A stretch of 64,000 bases of DNA. Source: Flavobacterium lotistagni. Lineage in GTDB: Bacteria > Bacteroidota > Bacteroidia > Flavobacteriales > Flavobacteriaceae. The stretch covers positions 90,076 through 154,075 of the forward strand of contig NZ_JAAJBU010000008.1 of assembly GCF_011392125.1 (NCBI RefSeq), read 5' to 3'. Made by a program: the position numbers and the translations under genes. The notes beneath the pieces are model-generated. The model searched no databases. It worked only from the letters and a program-made list of their open reading frames with translations, and was not told where the DNA came from. Positions within the stretch are counted from its first letter, which is position 1. Each line of letters begins with the position of its first letter. This document shows positions 26,011 through 33,674 of this stretch, in pieces.

Positions 26011-27819
26011 ATGGCAGGAAAACCAAATGATAAATTAAAATATTTAGATGGACTTAACGAAAAGGATTTCCCATTTTTAATAGGTGATATACTATCCATT
26101 CATTTCAGACATTATGATGTAAAAGTGATGGATGGAACTGGCGATGGTAAACGAGACATATTTTCTATAGATCGGCGAGGAAATAAAGTTGTCACCCAAT
26201 GTAAATTTCACTATGACTTTAATAAAACTTCTGGTAGTAGTGAGACAGATGAGATAATTATTGCTCTTAATAAATTTAATTACAACCAGGGCTTTTTTTG
26301 TACATCAGGTAGATTATCACCCCAAAGTAAAAGAGAATACAAAGATAATTACAAAAATTTTAATCTTAACTGGCTAGAAGGGCATGAGATTGTTGATATT
26401 GTTTTGGATAATTCAATTTTAAGAAAAATATGGTTTGAAAGCGAAAAAATCCATTTAGTCAATAATAAAATTGCATTACCTTTTATTCTACGAAAGCAAC
26501 CAGAGGATACATTAATAGAATATAAATTTCCAGAAAATTTGAATAGTTCAAATGAATTAAATTTTGAAGTTGCAAACAATAAATTCATAAATTCTAGACA
26601 ATTATTTCCTTTAAGTCCTCTATCTATTAAAGAGTCTAGAAGTAATTTTGGACATAATATTGGTTACATTATTACCTTATCCGAGAATACATTTTTTAAT
26701 TCAGTAAATAATGTAAAACAAGAAATCCTTCGAATATTAGTGAATGATAAAAATCTAAAATTTGAATCATCCTATGTCTCTATTCGCTTTGGCATTCCTT
26801 ATTTTCCAAAAAAAGAAGAGTCTTATCGAAATTACGGTAATGGCGAATTTAATTTGCCTGAAAATGGTGAGACATATATTCTGTATGAAGATTCTGCAAT
26901 AAGTGAATATGACTTTCTAATTCCAGTCAGTACAAATTGGAAATTACCGGATAGAATACATATGTCACAACTTAACGACTTTTGTTATTATAATCGAGAT
27001 ATAGACATTGTATTTTATTTAGAATATACTTGCGATGCAAATAAAGATCTACATCCTCATGTAGAAAGTAGTTTGGAGGAAGACAAAATTATATGGTCAA
27101 AATCTTTATTTATAATGGTAAATAGTAATTCTGAGAAATTATTTAATTCCTTTAAACCAAATAAAATTTATACATATGGCTCATCAGATAAGTTACTTTG
27201 TTGGATACATCCAATTCCAACTATTTACCCCGCTGATATAAATTTATTTGAGAGATCTTTAAAACATGATGAATTTGAAAATCTAAAAAAAGAAATAATA
27301 GATCTTGCCAATATACATGAGATTGAAATTATTGATTGGGAAAAAGCAAGTAAAATTGCTGCCGTAAATAATGATGATCCTTTTCCAGCTAATCCACAAA
27401 CAACATATCGACAAGTGGATATTTTTGAGAATTTTAATACAATACCATCACCTTTAAGACCAAATAAACGAACATTAAATTTTGAATGTGTTTTTAGAAT
27501 TTCCCATAAAAATGATGAATATTTAGAAAAAAAAATTGAATCTTTTGGAACTCACCTTGATGATATTAAAGGTGCTAATCGTTTTGATTTTATTATTGAT
27601 GATCAAACTAATTATCATGTTTTCTTAAGGGTTTCATACACTCCTAATTATCAGCCACATATTTCAACTCTTGAAAATTTAAAAAACCTTAATAATGAAA
27701 TAGAAAACACTTTTGATAATATAGAGAAAATAGTAAAAAACATTTTTTTAGGTGCTAGCCGAAAGACTAAAGACTATTGGCTTGAAGAACTCGGCATTTT
27801 TCTTGACATAAACACTTAG
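26011..27819 (+). CDS. Mrr-like PD-(D/E)xK nuclease with a large unknown C-terminal region
   Basis: A 602-residue protein. Residues about 18-110 form an Mrr_cat/REase-type fold: 'GTGDGKRDIF' provides Asp49 and 'VVTQCKFH' provides Gln63-x-Lys65, the D...QxK arrangement of type IV restriction endonucleases; 'GFFCTSGRLSPQSKREY' (94-110) is the usual following strand and helix. The remaining ~490 residues match nothing recognised and may be the sensing part. The gene is the only plus-strand gene of this end, is markedly AT-rich compared with the operon it faces, and its stop overlaps that of the HEPN-like gene by 4 bp. Likely a DNA-cleaving defence protein. Confidence 0.75.
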   Translation: MAGKPNDKLKYLDGLNEKDFPFLIGDILSIHFRHYDVKVMDGTGDGKRDIFSIDRRGNKVVTQCKFHYDFNKTSGSSETDEIIIALNKFNYNQGFFCTSGRLSPQSKREYKDNYKNFNLNWLEGHEIVDIVLDNSILRKIWFESEKIHLVNNKIALPFILRKQPEDTLIEYKFPENLNSSNELNFEVANNKFINSRQLFPLSPLSIKESRSNFGHNIGYIITLSENTFFNSVNNVKQEILRILVNDKNLKFESSYVSIRFGIPYFPKKEESYRNYGNGEFNLPENGETYILYEDSAISEYDFLIPVSTNWKLPDRIHMSQLNDFCYYNRDIDIVFYLEYTCDANKDLHPHVESSLEEDKIIWSKSLFIMVNSNSEKLFNSFKPNKIYTYGSSDKLLCWIHPIPTIYPADINLFERSLKHDEFENLKKEIIDLANIHEIEIIDWEKASKIAAVNNDDPFPANPQTTYRQVDIFENFNTIPSPLRPNKRTLNFECVFRISHKNDEYLEKKIESFGTHLDDIKGANRFDFIIDDQTNYHVFLRVSYTPNYQPHISTLENLKNLNNEIENTFDNIEKIVKNIFLGASRKTKDYWLEELGIFLDINT

Positions 27820-28532
27820 TAATCTTTCCACCAATCATAATTTCCTGAATCAGATAAAATATCGTAAAGATGATCCAATTTCCTTGCAAACAGCCTGCGC
27901 AAATTATTTCCGTGCTCATTTGCTGCCGATAGTTCTGTGAGATAACTTTCAAAGTATTCTGATAATAGCTTATTTAATATTGTCCTGTCGATACTGACAA
28001 CCCCTTTTTCAATATTTCTTTTTATGAAAATTTTTTCGTCTTGCAAGTAGGTTTTTCTTGCATTGATTACCCATTCACCTTTCGTTCGTGCCTCGTGCAT
28101 AAGTCCGCATCTAACATTATTGTAAAATTCATTTGCATTGAAGGGCTCATCGGTGATTTTTTCTCCTGCTTCGTGGCGAAAAAAGTGATTTTCAAAAATT
28201 TTTTCAGTATGTAAAAATGGTATGAAACATTCATCAGCACGTGTATACTCAAAAGACGGTAACGCACCTCTTTTACGGTGATTGTGGATTTTACCATATT
28301 TGAAGGCGGCTAACATTTCAATCAATGCACATTGAATCGTAAGAATTGTAAATCCTTCCCCATTTAATGAATTGGAATCTTTTACCCGAGCAATCGGTAC
28401 GAAGTAGTAATCGTTAATCCTTTTTTTGAAAAGGGCGATGATTTTTTCCCATACTTCACTATGGTCATAATTATTTCTAACTTCTTCTCTTAGAACATTC
28501 CATGATTTCTTATCGAGTATTTGTCTGATCAT
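27816..28532 (-). CDS. HEPN-like protein, last gene of the defence-like operon
   Basis: A 238-residue, mostly helical protein of unrecognised family. 'NNVRCGLMHEART' (residues 138-150) contains Arg141-x4-His146, the active-site signature of HEPN ribonucleases, in the expected helix context ('FYNNVRCGLMHEA'). A metal-independent RNase role in abortive infection is therefore possible, but the motif is short and the fold is not proven. It follows the AbiV gene by 10 bp and ends convergent with the Mrr-like gene, overlapping it by 4 bp. Confidence 0.55.
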   Translation of the reverse strand: MIRQILDKKSWNVLREEVRNNYDHSEVWEKIIALFKKRINDYYFVPIARVKDSNSLNGEGFTILTIQCALIEMLAAFKYGKIHNHRKRGALPSFEYTRADECFIPFLHTEKIFENHFFRHEAGEKITDEPFNANEFYNNVRCGLMHEARTKGEWVINARKTYLQDEKIFIKRNIEKGVVSIDRTILNKLLSEYFESYLTELSAANEHGNNLRRLFARKLDHLYDILSDSGNYDWWKDY

Positions 28533-28542
28533 CTTTTAAAAC

Positions 28543-29196
28543 TTATATTATATCGCGACTGTTAAGATAGTTTATCAAATTTTCATCAGTCATTGGTAAT
28601 GTGAAAATTGGATCGATGGCATTTTGAAGTACTGTAATCAGGGCATTAGCTTCCTTATAATCATCTGCATTAAATCTTTCGGGACTTTCCCAATTTTCAT
28701 CGAGATTTATGTAAAAACCATTATTCTTTAAATCATTTGCCTTGACAAGCCACTTTATTAGTTTCGCCGCATCATTTTCAGTGAGCGAAGTGATGTCGAA
28801 TACCCGTGAAATATAAAATCCATCCATAGAATATTTAGAATCCGGGTCTGTATAGTTGATAAGCCGATCGAACATTTCGGCATCATATTTCTCTACGGCA
28901 GTATCACTTAGGGATTTGAGAAATTCCTTGATGTTGTTGTGCTTGAATTTATGATTTTTGAAAAGTTCTACCTTCTCGGAATCATTTATAAATTCAGAGT
29001 CACCGCTTAAATTTAGAAGGATCAAGGCCTTAATGTATTCTTCAGCTCCGAGAATAATATGTGATATTGCAATACCATATAAGCCCTGGGCAGACAATAA
29101 GTTGCTTGTGGTAATATGACGTTTAGCATTTTCATACGTTAGACATGCCCCGTCAATATAATCAGCTCCGCTAAAATTTTGGATTGCATCTTTCAT
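28543..29196 (-). CDS. AbiV family abortive-infection protein
   Basis: A 217-residue helical protein with the AbiV pattern: N-terminal 'YENAKRHITTSNLLSAQGLYG' (residues 21-41), then 'GAEEYIKAL' (50-58, the conserved E-E-x-x-K region), and 'NHKFKHNNI' (81-89). AbiV was described in Lactococcus as blocking late phage expression, and the fold is HEPN-related. The start overlaps the upstream HNH stop by 1 bp (TAATG type). As part of the nine-gene operon it is a candidate toxic effector. Confidence 0.75.
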   Translation of the reverse strand: MKDAIQNFSGADYIDGACLTYENAKRHITTSNLLSAQGLYGIAISHIILGAEEYIKALILLNLSGDSEFINDSEKVELFKNHKFKHNNIKEFLKSLSDTAVEKYDAEMFDRLINYTDPDSKYSMDGFYISRVFDITSLTENDAAKLIKWLVKANDLKNNGFYINLDENWESPERFNADDYKEANALITVLQNAIDPIFTLPMTDENLINYLNSRDII

Positions 29197-30119
29197 TATT
29201 GTTCCTTTTTACCCATATATTTGTGTACCTCGTTAAAAAATACACTTGTTACTTTTTCACCTTCTAAAAAATACATAATCTTGCCCTGTGTTTCCCTTGT
29301 CACTAATTTGAGTCCATGCCTTTCAACCATCGGACTGATATTATTGTTTTCATCGAGCCATTTTTCATAGCCCTTGATAGAAGGACCTCCGATATTGATT
29401 ACATATTCAATGCCGTAGTATAAAAATACAAAGTAGGTTTCCCGGTTTGGTGTAACCATCACATCATGCCCAAAGCCAACCTGTACCCATTCACCCGTAT
29501 CGGGATGAACCATTTGCGTTTCGTCGGGAAACACTCTTCGTTGATGAAAGGGCCATTCCCTAAAGGTACGATCAAATCGTGCAAATTCCCGGATTAGGTC
29601 ATAGTGCGATGATTCTACTACTACATCTACCCATTCCTTTACTGATTTGTATTCGTATACGAGTGCCTCTAACGCCATTTTTGCCAGAAGGCGGGCCATT
29701 TCCTTTTTGGGAGGATCATAACTGATGGGAAACATCAGTGGTGGAAAATCGACTACATCTTTATTATATAGTTTTTCAAATTGCTCCCGGTCCTTTTCGT
29801 TTTCCGGCTGTAGGTTGATTGAATTGTCCTTGTTTAATTTGAGCCCTACCTTGATATCGGTTCCAGCAATACTACCCAGTACCGACGGCATTTTGCCTTT
29901 TTTACTGGGTACTTGATAATAAGCCCTGACATTTCGAAACGATTCGTGCGAAAGTATCGGTTTTTCGACCTTAAGTGCAAAATACTGGTTACAGCTGTCA
30001 CAGACAACACCTTTTGGCAATACTTTTTGCTTACTACCTAAAGACTCGGGTATAATGTGTTCAACACTTTTTGAAGTGTGGCTCGGCTGTTTACAGAATA
30101 TGCATTTGATGTCGGTCAT
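29196..30119 (-). CDS. HNH endonuclease-like protein (HNH_5 type)
   Basis: A 307-residue protein. The N-terminal 45 residues are an HNH zinc finger: Cys6-x2-Cys9, 'VEHIIPESLG' with Glu20-His21, and Cys40-x2-Cys43 followed by Asn44. This is the arrangement of HNH_5 nucleases found in defence islands. The remaining ~260 residues are a mixed alpha/beta region of unknown role, perhaps for DNA or partner binding. It is 9 bp after the UPF0489 gene. Cleavage of DNA is expected; whether it is constitutive or gated is unknown. Confidence 0.75.
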   Translation of the reverse strand: MTDIKCIFCKQPSHTSKSVEHIIPESLGSKQKVLPKGVVCDSCNQYFALKVEKPILSHESFRNVRAYYQVPSKKGKMPSVLGSIAGTDIKVGLKLNKDNSINLQPENEKDREQFEKLYNKDVVDFPPLMFPISYDPPKKEMARLLAKMALEALVYEYKSVKEWVDVVVESSHYDLIREFARFDRTFREWPFHQRRVFPDETQMVHPDTGEWVQVGFGHDVMVTPNRETYFVFLYYGIEYVINIGGPSIKGYEKWLDENNNISPMVERHGLKLVTRETQGKIMYFLEGEKVTSVFFNEVHKYMGKKEQ

Positions 30120-30128
30120 AGTAAAACT

Positions 30129-30869
30129 TTAACTTTCAATCAAATGTAGCAATTTATCAAGCAGAAATTCTACCGATAGATCGCTATCGTACTCATTTTT
30201 CCAGGTATTTATCCACGTACTTTCTTTTGCGATGGAGATGGCGATAGACTTGTCTATGAGCAGTTTAAAAAAAGAAATGTCTTTTGGGGTTATCGATTTT
30301 GTCGTCTGAAAAAAGTCTAAATCAATATCTAAAATGAAGTTGCCCATCCATTCTTCACGTGGAATGCATAGGTCGAATAAGCCAAATCTTTTTTCAAGCT
30401 GTTTAGCATTAATAACTGTAGAATGCTTTTTATAACTTTGAGAGTTATTGATAACCAGCTGTCCGGCATATTTATCATCGCCATTAATACAATATACACG
30501 TTCCGGTTTGCCGTGGTAGGAATCATGACTGTAAACCAAAGCTTTTTTGATAAAGCCGGCCTTAAGTGCCGCATCGATATGTTCATCATGCTTCAGGTCA
30601 TTAATTCTGTCCGAATCGTTTTCTATAATTCCCTCGATTAATTTTGCTTGTCTTTTGTCCCAGCTATCCTGATCGGGAATTCGCCTGCCGGGTGTGGACA
30701 AATTATTGAGATATCCCTGAAAAGCACGGTGTAAATCAGTATGATGGTCAAAGGTCAACAGGTAGGACCGTTGTTCCCGGAATTGATGCCAAAACTTTAA
30801 AACATGGTGATGCTCCTCGCAAATGAAAACTTTTTTACCGTTAATATCCAATTGCGTAGAATCAATCAT
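30129..30869 (-). CDS. UPF0489 family protein (arginase/deacetylase-like fold)
   Basis: A 246-residue protein with three UPF0489 motifs: 'EEHHHVLKFW' (18-27), 'LLTFDHHTDL' (37-46) and 'LDIDLDFF' (179-186). The Asp and His residues at those positions correspond to the binuclear metal site of ureohydrolases and histone deacetylase-like enzymes, so a metal hydrolase is likely. UPF0489 proteins have no established substrate. It is 6 bp downstream of the methylase gene. Its presence in a restriction-like operon is unusual and could mean a modifying, demodifying or nucleotide-processing step. Confidence 0.7.
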   Translation of the reverse strand: MIDSTQLDINGKKVFICEEHHHVLKFWHQFREQRSYLLTFDHHTDLHRAFQGYLNNLSTPGRRIPDQDSWDKRQAKLIEGIIENDSDRINDLKHDEHIDAALKAGFIKKALVYSHDSYHGKPERVYCINGDDKYAGQLVINNSQSYKKHSTVINAKQLEKRFGLFDLCIPREEWMGNFILDIDLDFFQTTKSITPKDISFFKLLIDKSIAISIAKESTWINTWKNEYDSDLSVEFLLDKLLHLIES

Positions 30870-30875
30870 ATGTTA

Positions 30876-32483
30876 CTAATTTCGTTGGCGTTTATTTATA
30901 AGCTGTTGACGAATCAATTCAATCCTGTTGATTTCTTCGACTGACAATCCTAAAGAACCATTCAAGATGGCATAGTTGTTTTGGGTCAAAACGTCTTGGA
31001 TGGAATTTTTATTTGCAAACGCAATCTCATACTCTGCAAAATTATTGCAGACGGTGTATGGCACAGGAAGTATCCTGAATTCATTAGGTGTCAATTCCAG
31101 AACGCCACCTCCATAATACCTTCCCTCCAATTCGGCGTAGGCCAATGTAAGTGAATTGTAGAATGAGTAGATAAAATTATTCAATTCAAATCCGTTAATC
31201 ATTTCAATTTTGTAGGCGCTGTCAGTAACCAAGACATTGGCATCATTCCTTATTAATTTAGGATATTCATGTGCTCTCTTAAAGAAAAAGGCGGCCGGAA
31301 TCTCTGCAATATTATTAACCTGGTACCATTTGTTTCTTTGTTTGCATTTAAAGCCGTTTGGCAAATCCATTTCGACACCAGCTGCCAAATAAGTACTTAT
31401 ATCTTCAGTTATCTGATTATCTTCCATCGGGTTAAAATCCAAGAGGTAAGCAGGCTTATTGCCATTGACAAGATTTTGGAAATTGTTGTCATTGAACGAA
31501 ATAGAACCATTTACGAAAAAACCTTTCTGGACAATCGGACGAATGTAGTTGTGCAGATTGAATTGTTCTACCGTATCCCTGTTTACTATAAAAAACTTAT
31601 TGGCCGCTGTAACAATGCCCGGCTTATTGTTTAAATGGTGGCTGACAAGATTTAACCTCGACTTTATGGATTCCAAGAATTCATATTCTTCGGGTGTGAT
31701 TAAGTGATGTGTCCATTTCTTGTCTGAATCTGATACTGCGGTATTTCTGTTAAAGACATAATTACCATTCTCCAGATCGTCAAGTGAGGAAATGTTTGTG
31801 TAGAAAGTACCAGCATTTTCATGCTGTTTATATCCGATCAGCAGTACGGTATCCTGACCTTTGCATTCCTGGAATTGCAATTCATTGAATGTAAAAATCT
31901 CCATTCTCTGAAACTCAGCTTTAAGGAGATTCCGTATTTCCTCAGTAAATTTCACCTGAAGCAATTCCAATGGTAATATAAGCGCCATCATCCCATTATC
32001 GGCCAGTTTACTGACCCCACTTACCACAAATGATGTCCAAATGTTATTGATGCTCTTGTCGGAAAGCAACTTCTCTGCATGGATTAATTTTGCCAGGTTT
32101 TTGTGTTCTTCGTCAAGAAGGGTTTTCTTCACATAAGGTGGGTTCCCGAGATAAAGCGAATAGCGGTTGTTGTCCCTGAAATGAAATTCCAGATAATCTT
32201 CATTAAATGACTGAAGCTGTATATTTGGATTGAGCGGTATTTGAAGTGCCTTATTGATTTCCTCTTCATTTTTTTCAACAATCGTTAGATTCACGCTATT
32301 GAAATTCGGTAAGTGAACACTATTGGAAATTGAAGATAAAAATGCACCATCACCAACACTAGGCTCGATAATGGATATATCTGCCTGACCTGCCAGACGG
32401 ACAAGGCAATAATCGGTCACAAGATTTGCCAATCTTGTAGGAGTATAATATGAGCCTGTTTTTTTTTTATTGTCCAACTTCAA
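30876..32483 (-). CDS. N6-adenine DNA methyltransferase (Eco57I-like)
   Basis: A 535-residue gamma-class methylase. 'TGSYYTP' (9-15) is motif X, 'IIEPSVGDGAF' (38-48) is the SAM-binding motif I, and 'NPPY' (114-117) is catalytic motif IV. The C-terminal half is a target-recognition-like region ending 'GGGVLELTPNEFRILPVP'. It would methylate adenine in double-stranded DNA. It lacks the nuclease domain of true Eco57I enzymes, so cleavage must come from separate proteins such as the HNH pair. The start overlaps the HNH gene stop by 17 bp. Confidence 0.85.
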   Translation of the reverse strand: MKLDNKKKTGSYYTPTRLANLVTDYCLVRLAGQADISIIEPSVGDGAFLSSISNSVHLPNFNSVNLTIVEKNEEEINKALQIPLNPNIQLQSFNEDYLEFHFRDNNRYSLYLGNPPYVKKTLLDEEHKNLAKLIHAEKLLSDKSINNIWTSFVVSGVSKLADNGMMALILPLELLQVKFTEEIRNLLKAEFQRMEIFTFNELQFQECKGQDTVLLIGYKQHENAGTFYTNISSLDDLENGNYVFNRNTAVSDSDKKWTHHLITPEEYEFLESIKSRLNLVSHHLNNKPGIVTAANKFFIVNRDTVEQFNLHNYIRPIVQKGFFVNGSISFNDNNFQNLVNGNKPAYLLDFNPMEDNQITEDISTYLAAGVEMDLPNGFKCKQRNKWYQVNNIAEIPAAFFFKRAHEYPKLIRNDANVLVTDSAYKIEMINGFELNNFIYSFYNSLTLAYAELEGRYYGGGVLELTPNEFRILPVPYTVCNNFAEYEIAFANKNSIQDVLTQNNYAILNGSLGLSVEEINRIELIRQQLINKRQRN

Positions 32484-33039
32484 GGTAATTTAAGTAATTC
32501 AAAAATTCAGAGGCCAGATCGCTTTGAACTAACTTTAATCTTGTTTTGTCTTCTCCGTCTTCGAGAGATTCTATTAAATTTTTTACTTCGTTCATTTTGT
32601 CTCGAAGCTTATCAAGCATGAAAATTATCTGATATCTTCCGAGATATAATTTTAATTTAGTGTACATATAATTTGCCCTTGGAGAATCTGCATTTGGGTA
32701 AATATTACCATGTTCATCCCTATAGAAGTGTAAATTATAATCATCATTAACTGGATCCAGATAATCATTATCATCATCTCCTTTGGCCATATTCACATAG
32801 GAACATGAATAAACTAAATTTTTATAATCATTTAAAAGTTCCGGGTTTTTTGATTTTGGTTTGACATGATCTATGTGAAAACACTGTTTTCCACCAAACC
32901 AGATATGGTGGCAATTTGTATAACCGCAACGCTTATTAAAATCGTCCACCAAAAATGTTTTATATTTCTGATACGGATTTAAAATTGGACCTGTATAACT
33001 TCTTACAGGAGCACTCTCTCTAAACAGCGGCTTACTCAT
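32467..33039 (-). CDS. Small HNH endonuclease
   Basis: A 190-residue protein (start at the ATG within ATGAGTAA, overlapping the response-regulator stop by 8 bp; an ATG seven codons upstream is an alternative). The HNH core runs from Cys38/Cys43 through 'HIDHVKPKS' (55-63, catalytic His58) to 'NLVYSCSYVNMAKGD' (74-88). The C-terminal ~70 residues are helical. It is encoded between the signalling pair and the methylase, so it may be the nuclease partner of the methylase or be controlled by the receiver protein. Confidence 0.75.
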   Translation of the reverse strand: MSKPLFRESAPVRSYTGPILNPYQKYKTFLVDDFNKRCGYTNCHHIWFGGKQCFHIDHVKPKSKNPELLNDYKNLVYSCSYVNMAKGDDDNDYLDPVNDDYNLHFYRDEHGNIYPNADSPRANYMYTKLKLYLGRYQIIFMLDKLRDKMNEVKNLIESLEDGEDKTRLKLVQSDLASEFLNYLNYLEVGQ

Positions 33040-33673
33040 TCTTTTTGGACTTAATTTCATTAATCAACGCATCTGTTTTCTCAATTAGAGTGTTAAGCCT
33101 TTCTGCATTCGTATTAGCTTTGAGGCTTGGTGGTATTGCATTTCTTTTGTCTAAAGATTTTTCGACTAGTGCATCAAGTTCAATCAATTCTTCTTCTTCT
33201 GATAAAGTAAGTGGTTCAGTTTGCCTTTTTATAATTAATTCTTTGATACGAATTTCTGCATTTTCAATTTTGGCTATATGCTTCTTGATTTGTGTTATGA
33301 CTTTTTCAAAAAATTTGGGAGACTCCTGAATATCTTTTTTCTCATAAACTATGTTTACATCAAACCCTTTGTCGATAGCGTCATCTTCAAAAGAAGTTAA
33401 AATAAATACGGGAAATTCCGCTCGAACTTCTATTACTCCTTTAATGACATCAGAGCCGTTATAATGAACAGTTGGGTCTTCTTCGGATAGCCTAAAATCA
33501 GCTACTACTGCATCAACTGACGAATCGAAAATCTCGGCAATTGTTTCTTCAATTGAAGCTTTTGGTTTTATTGCAACTACCTCAAATTTTTCAAGGGCGC
33601 GGAGCAATACACTACGCTTAAAAGAGCGTATGTCAGTATCCATTTCGTCTATATATGCAACTCTGTAACTCAT
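33032..33673 (-). CDS. Response regulator with receiver domain and coiled-coil C-terminus
   Basis: A 213-residue protein. Residues 1-125 are a CheY-like receiver: acidic pocket 'YIDEMD' (7-12), phosphoacceptor Asp59 in 'VVADFRL' (56-62), Thr93/Ser94 in 'ILTSFEDD', and Lys112 or Lys113 in 'VYEKKD'. The C-terminal ~85 residues are charged and helical ('IRIKELIIKRQTEP' onward) with no DNA-binding domain, so output is probably by protein-protein contact. It is 1 bp downstream of the ATPase/kinase gene and is its natural phosphotransfer partner. Confidence 0.8.
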   Translation of the reverse strand: MSYRVAYIDEMDTDIRSFKRSVLLRALEKFEVVAIKPKASIEETIAEIFDSSVDAVVADFRLSEEDPTVHYNGSDVIKGVIEVRAEFPVFILTSFEDDAIDKGFDVNIVYEKKDIQESPKFFEKVITQIKKHIAKIENAEIRIKELIIKRQTEPLTLSEEEELIELDALVEKSLDKRNAIPPSLKANTNAERLNTLIEKTDALINEIKSKKNE

Positions 33674-33674
33674 A

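Noticed and set aside
30876..32483. BREX PglX or a complete Eco57I restriction enzyme
   Set aside because: The protein is much shorter than PglX, no other BREX genes are present, and it has no nuclease domain of the Eco57I type.
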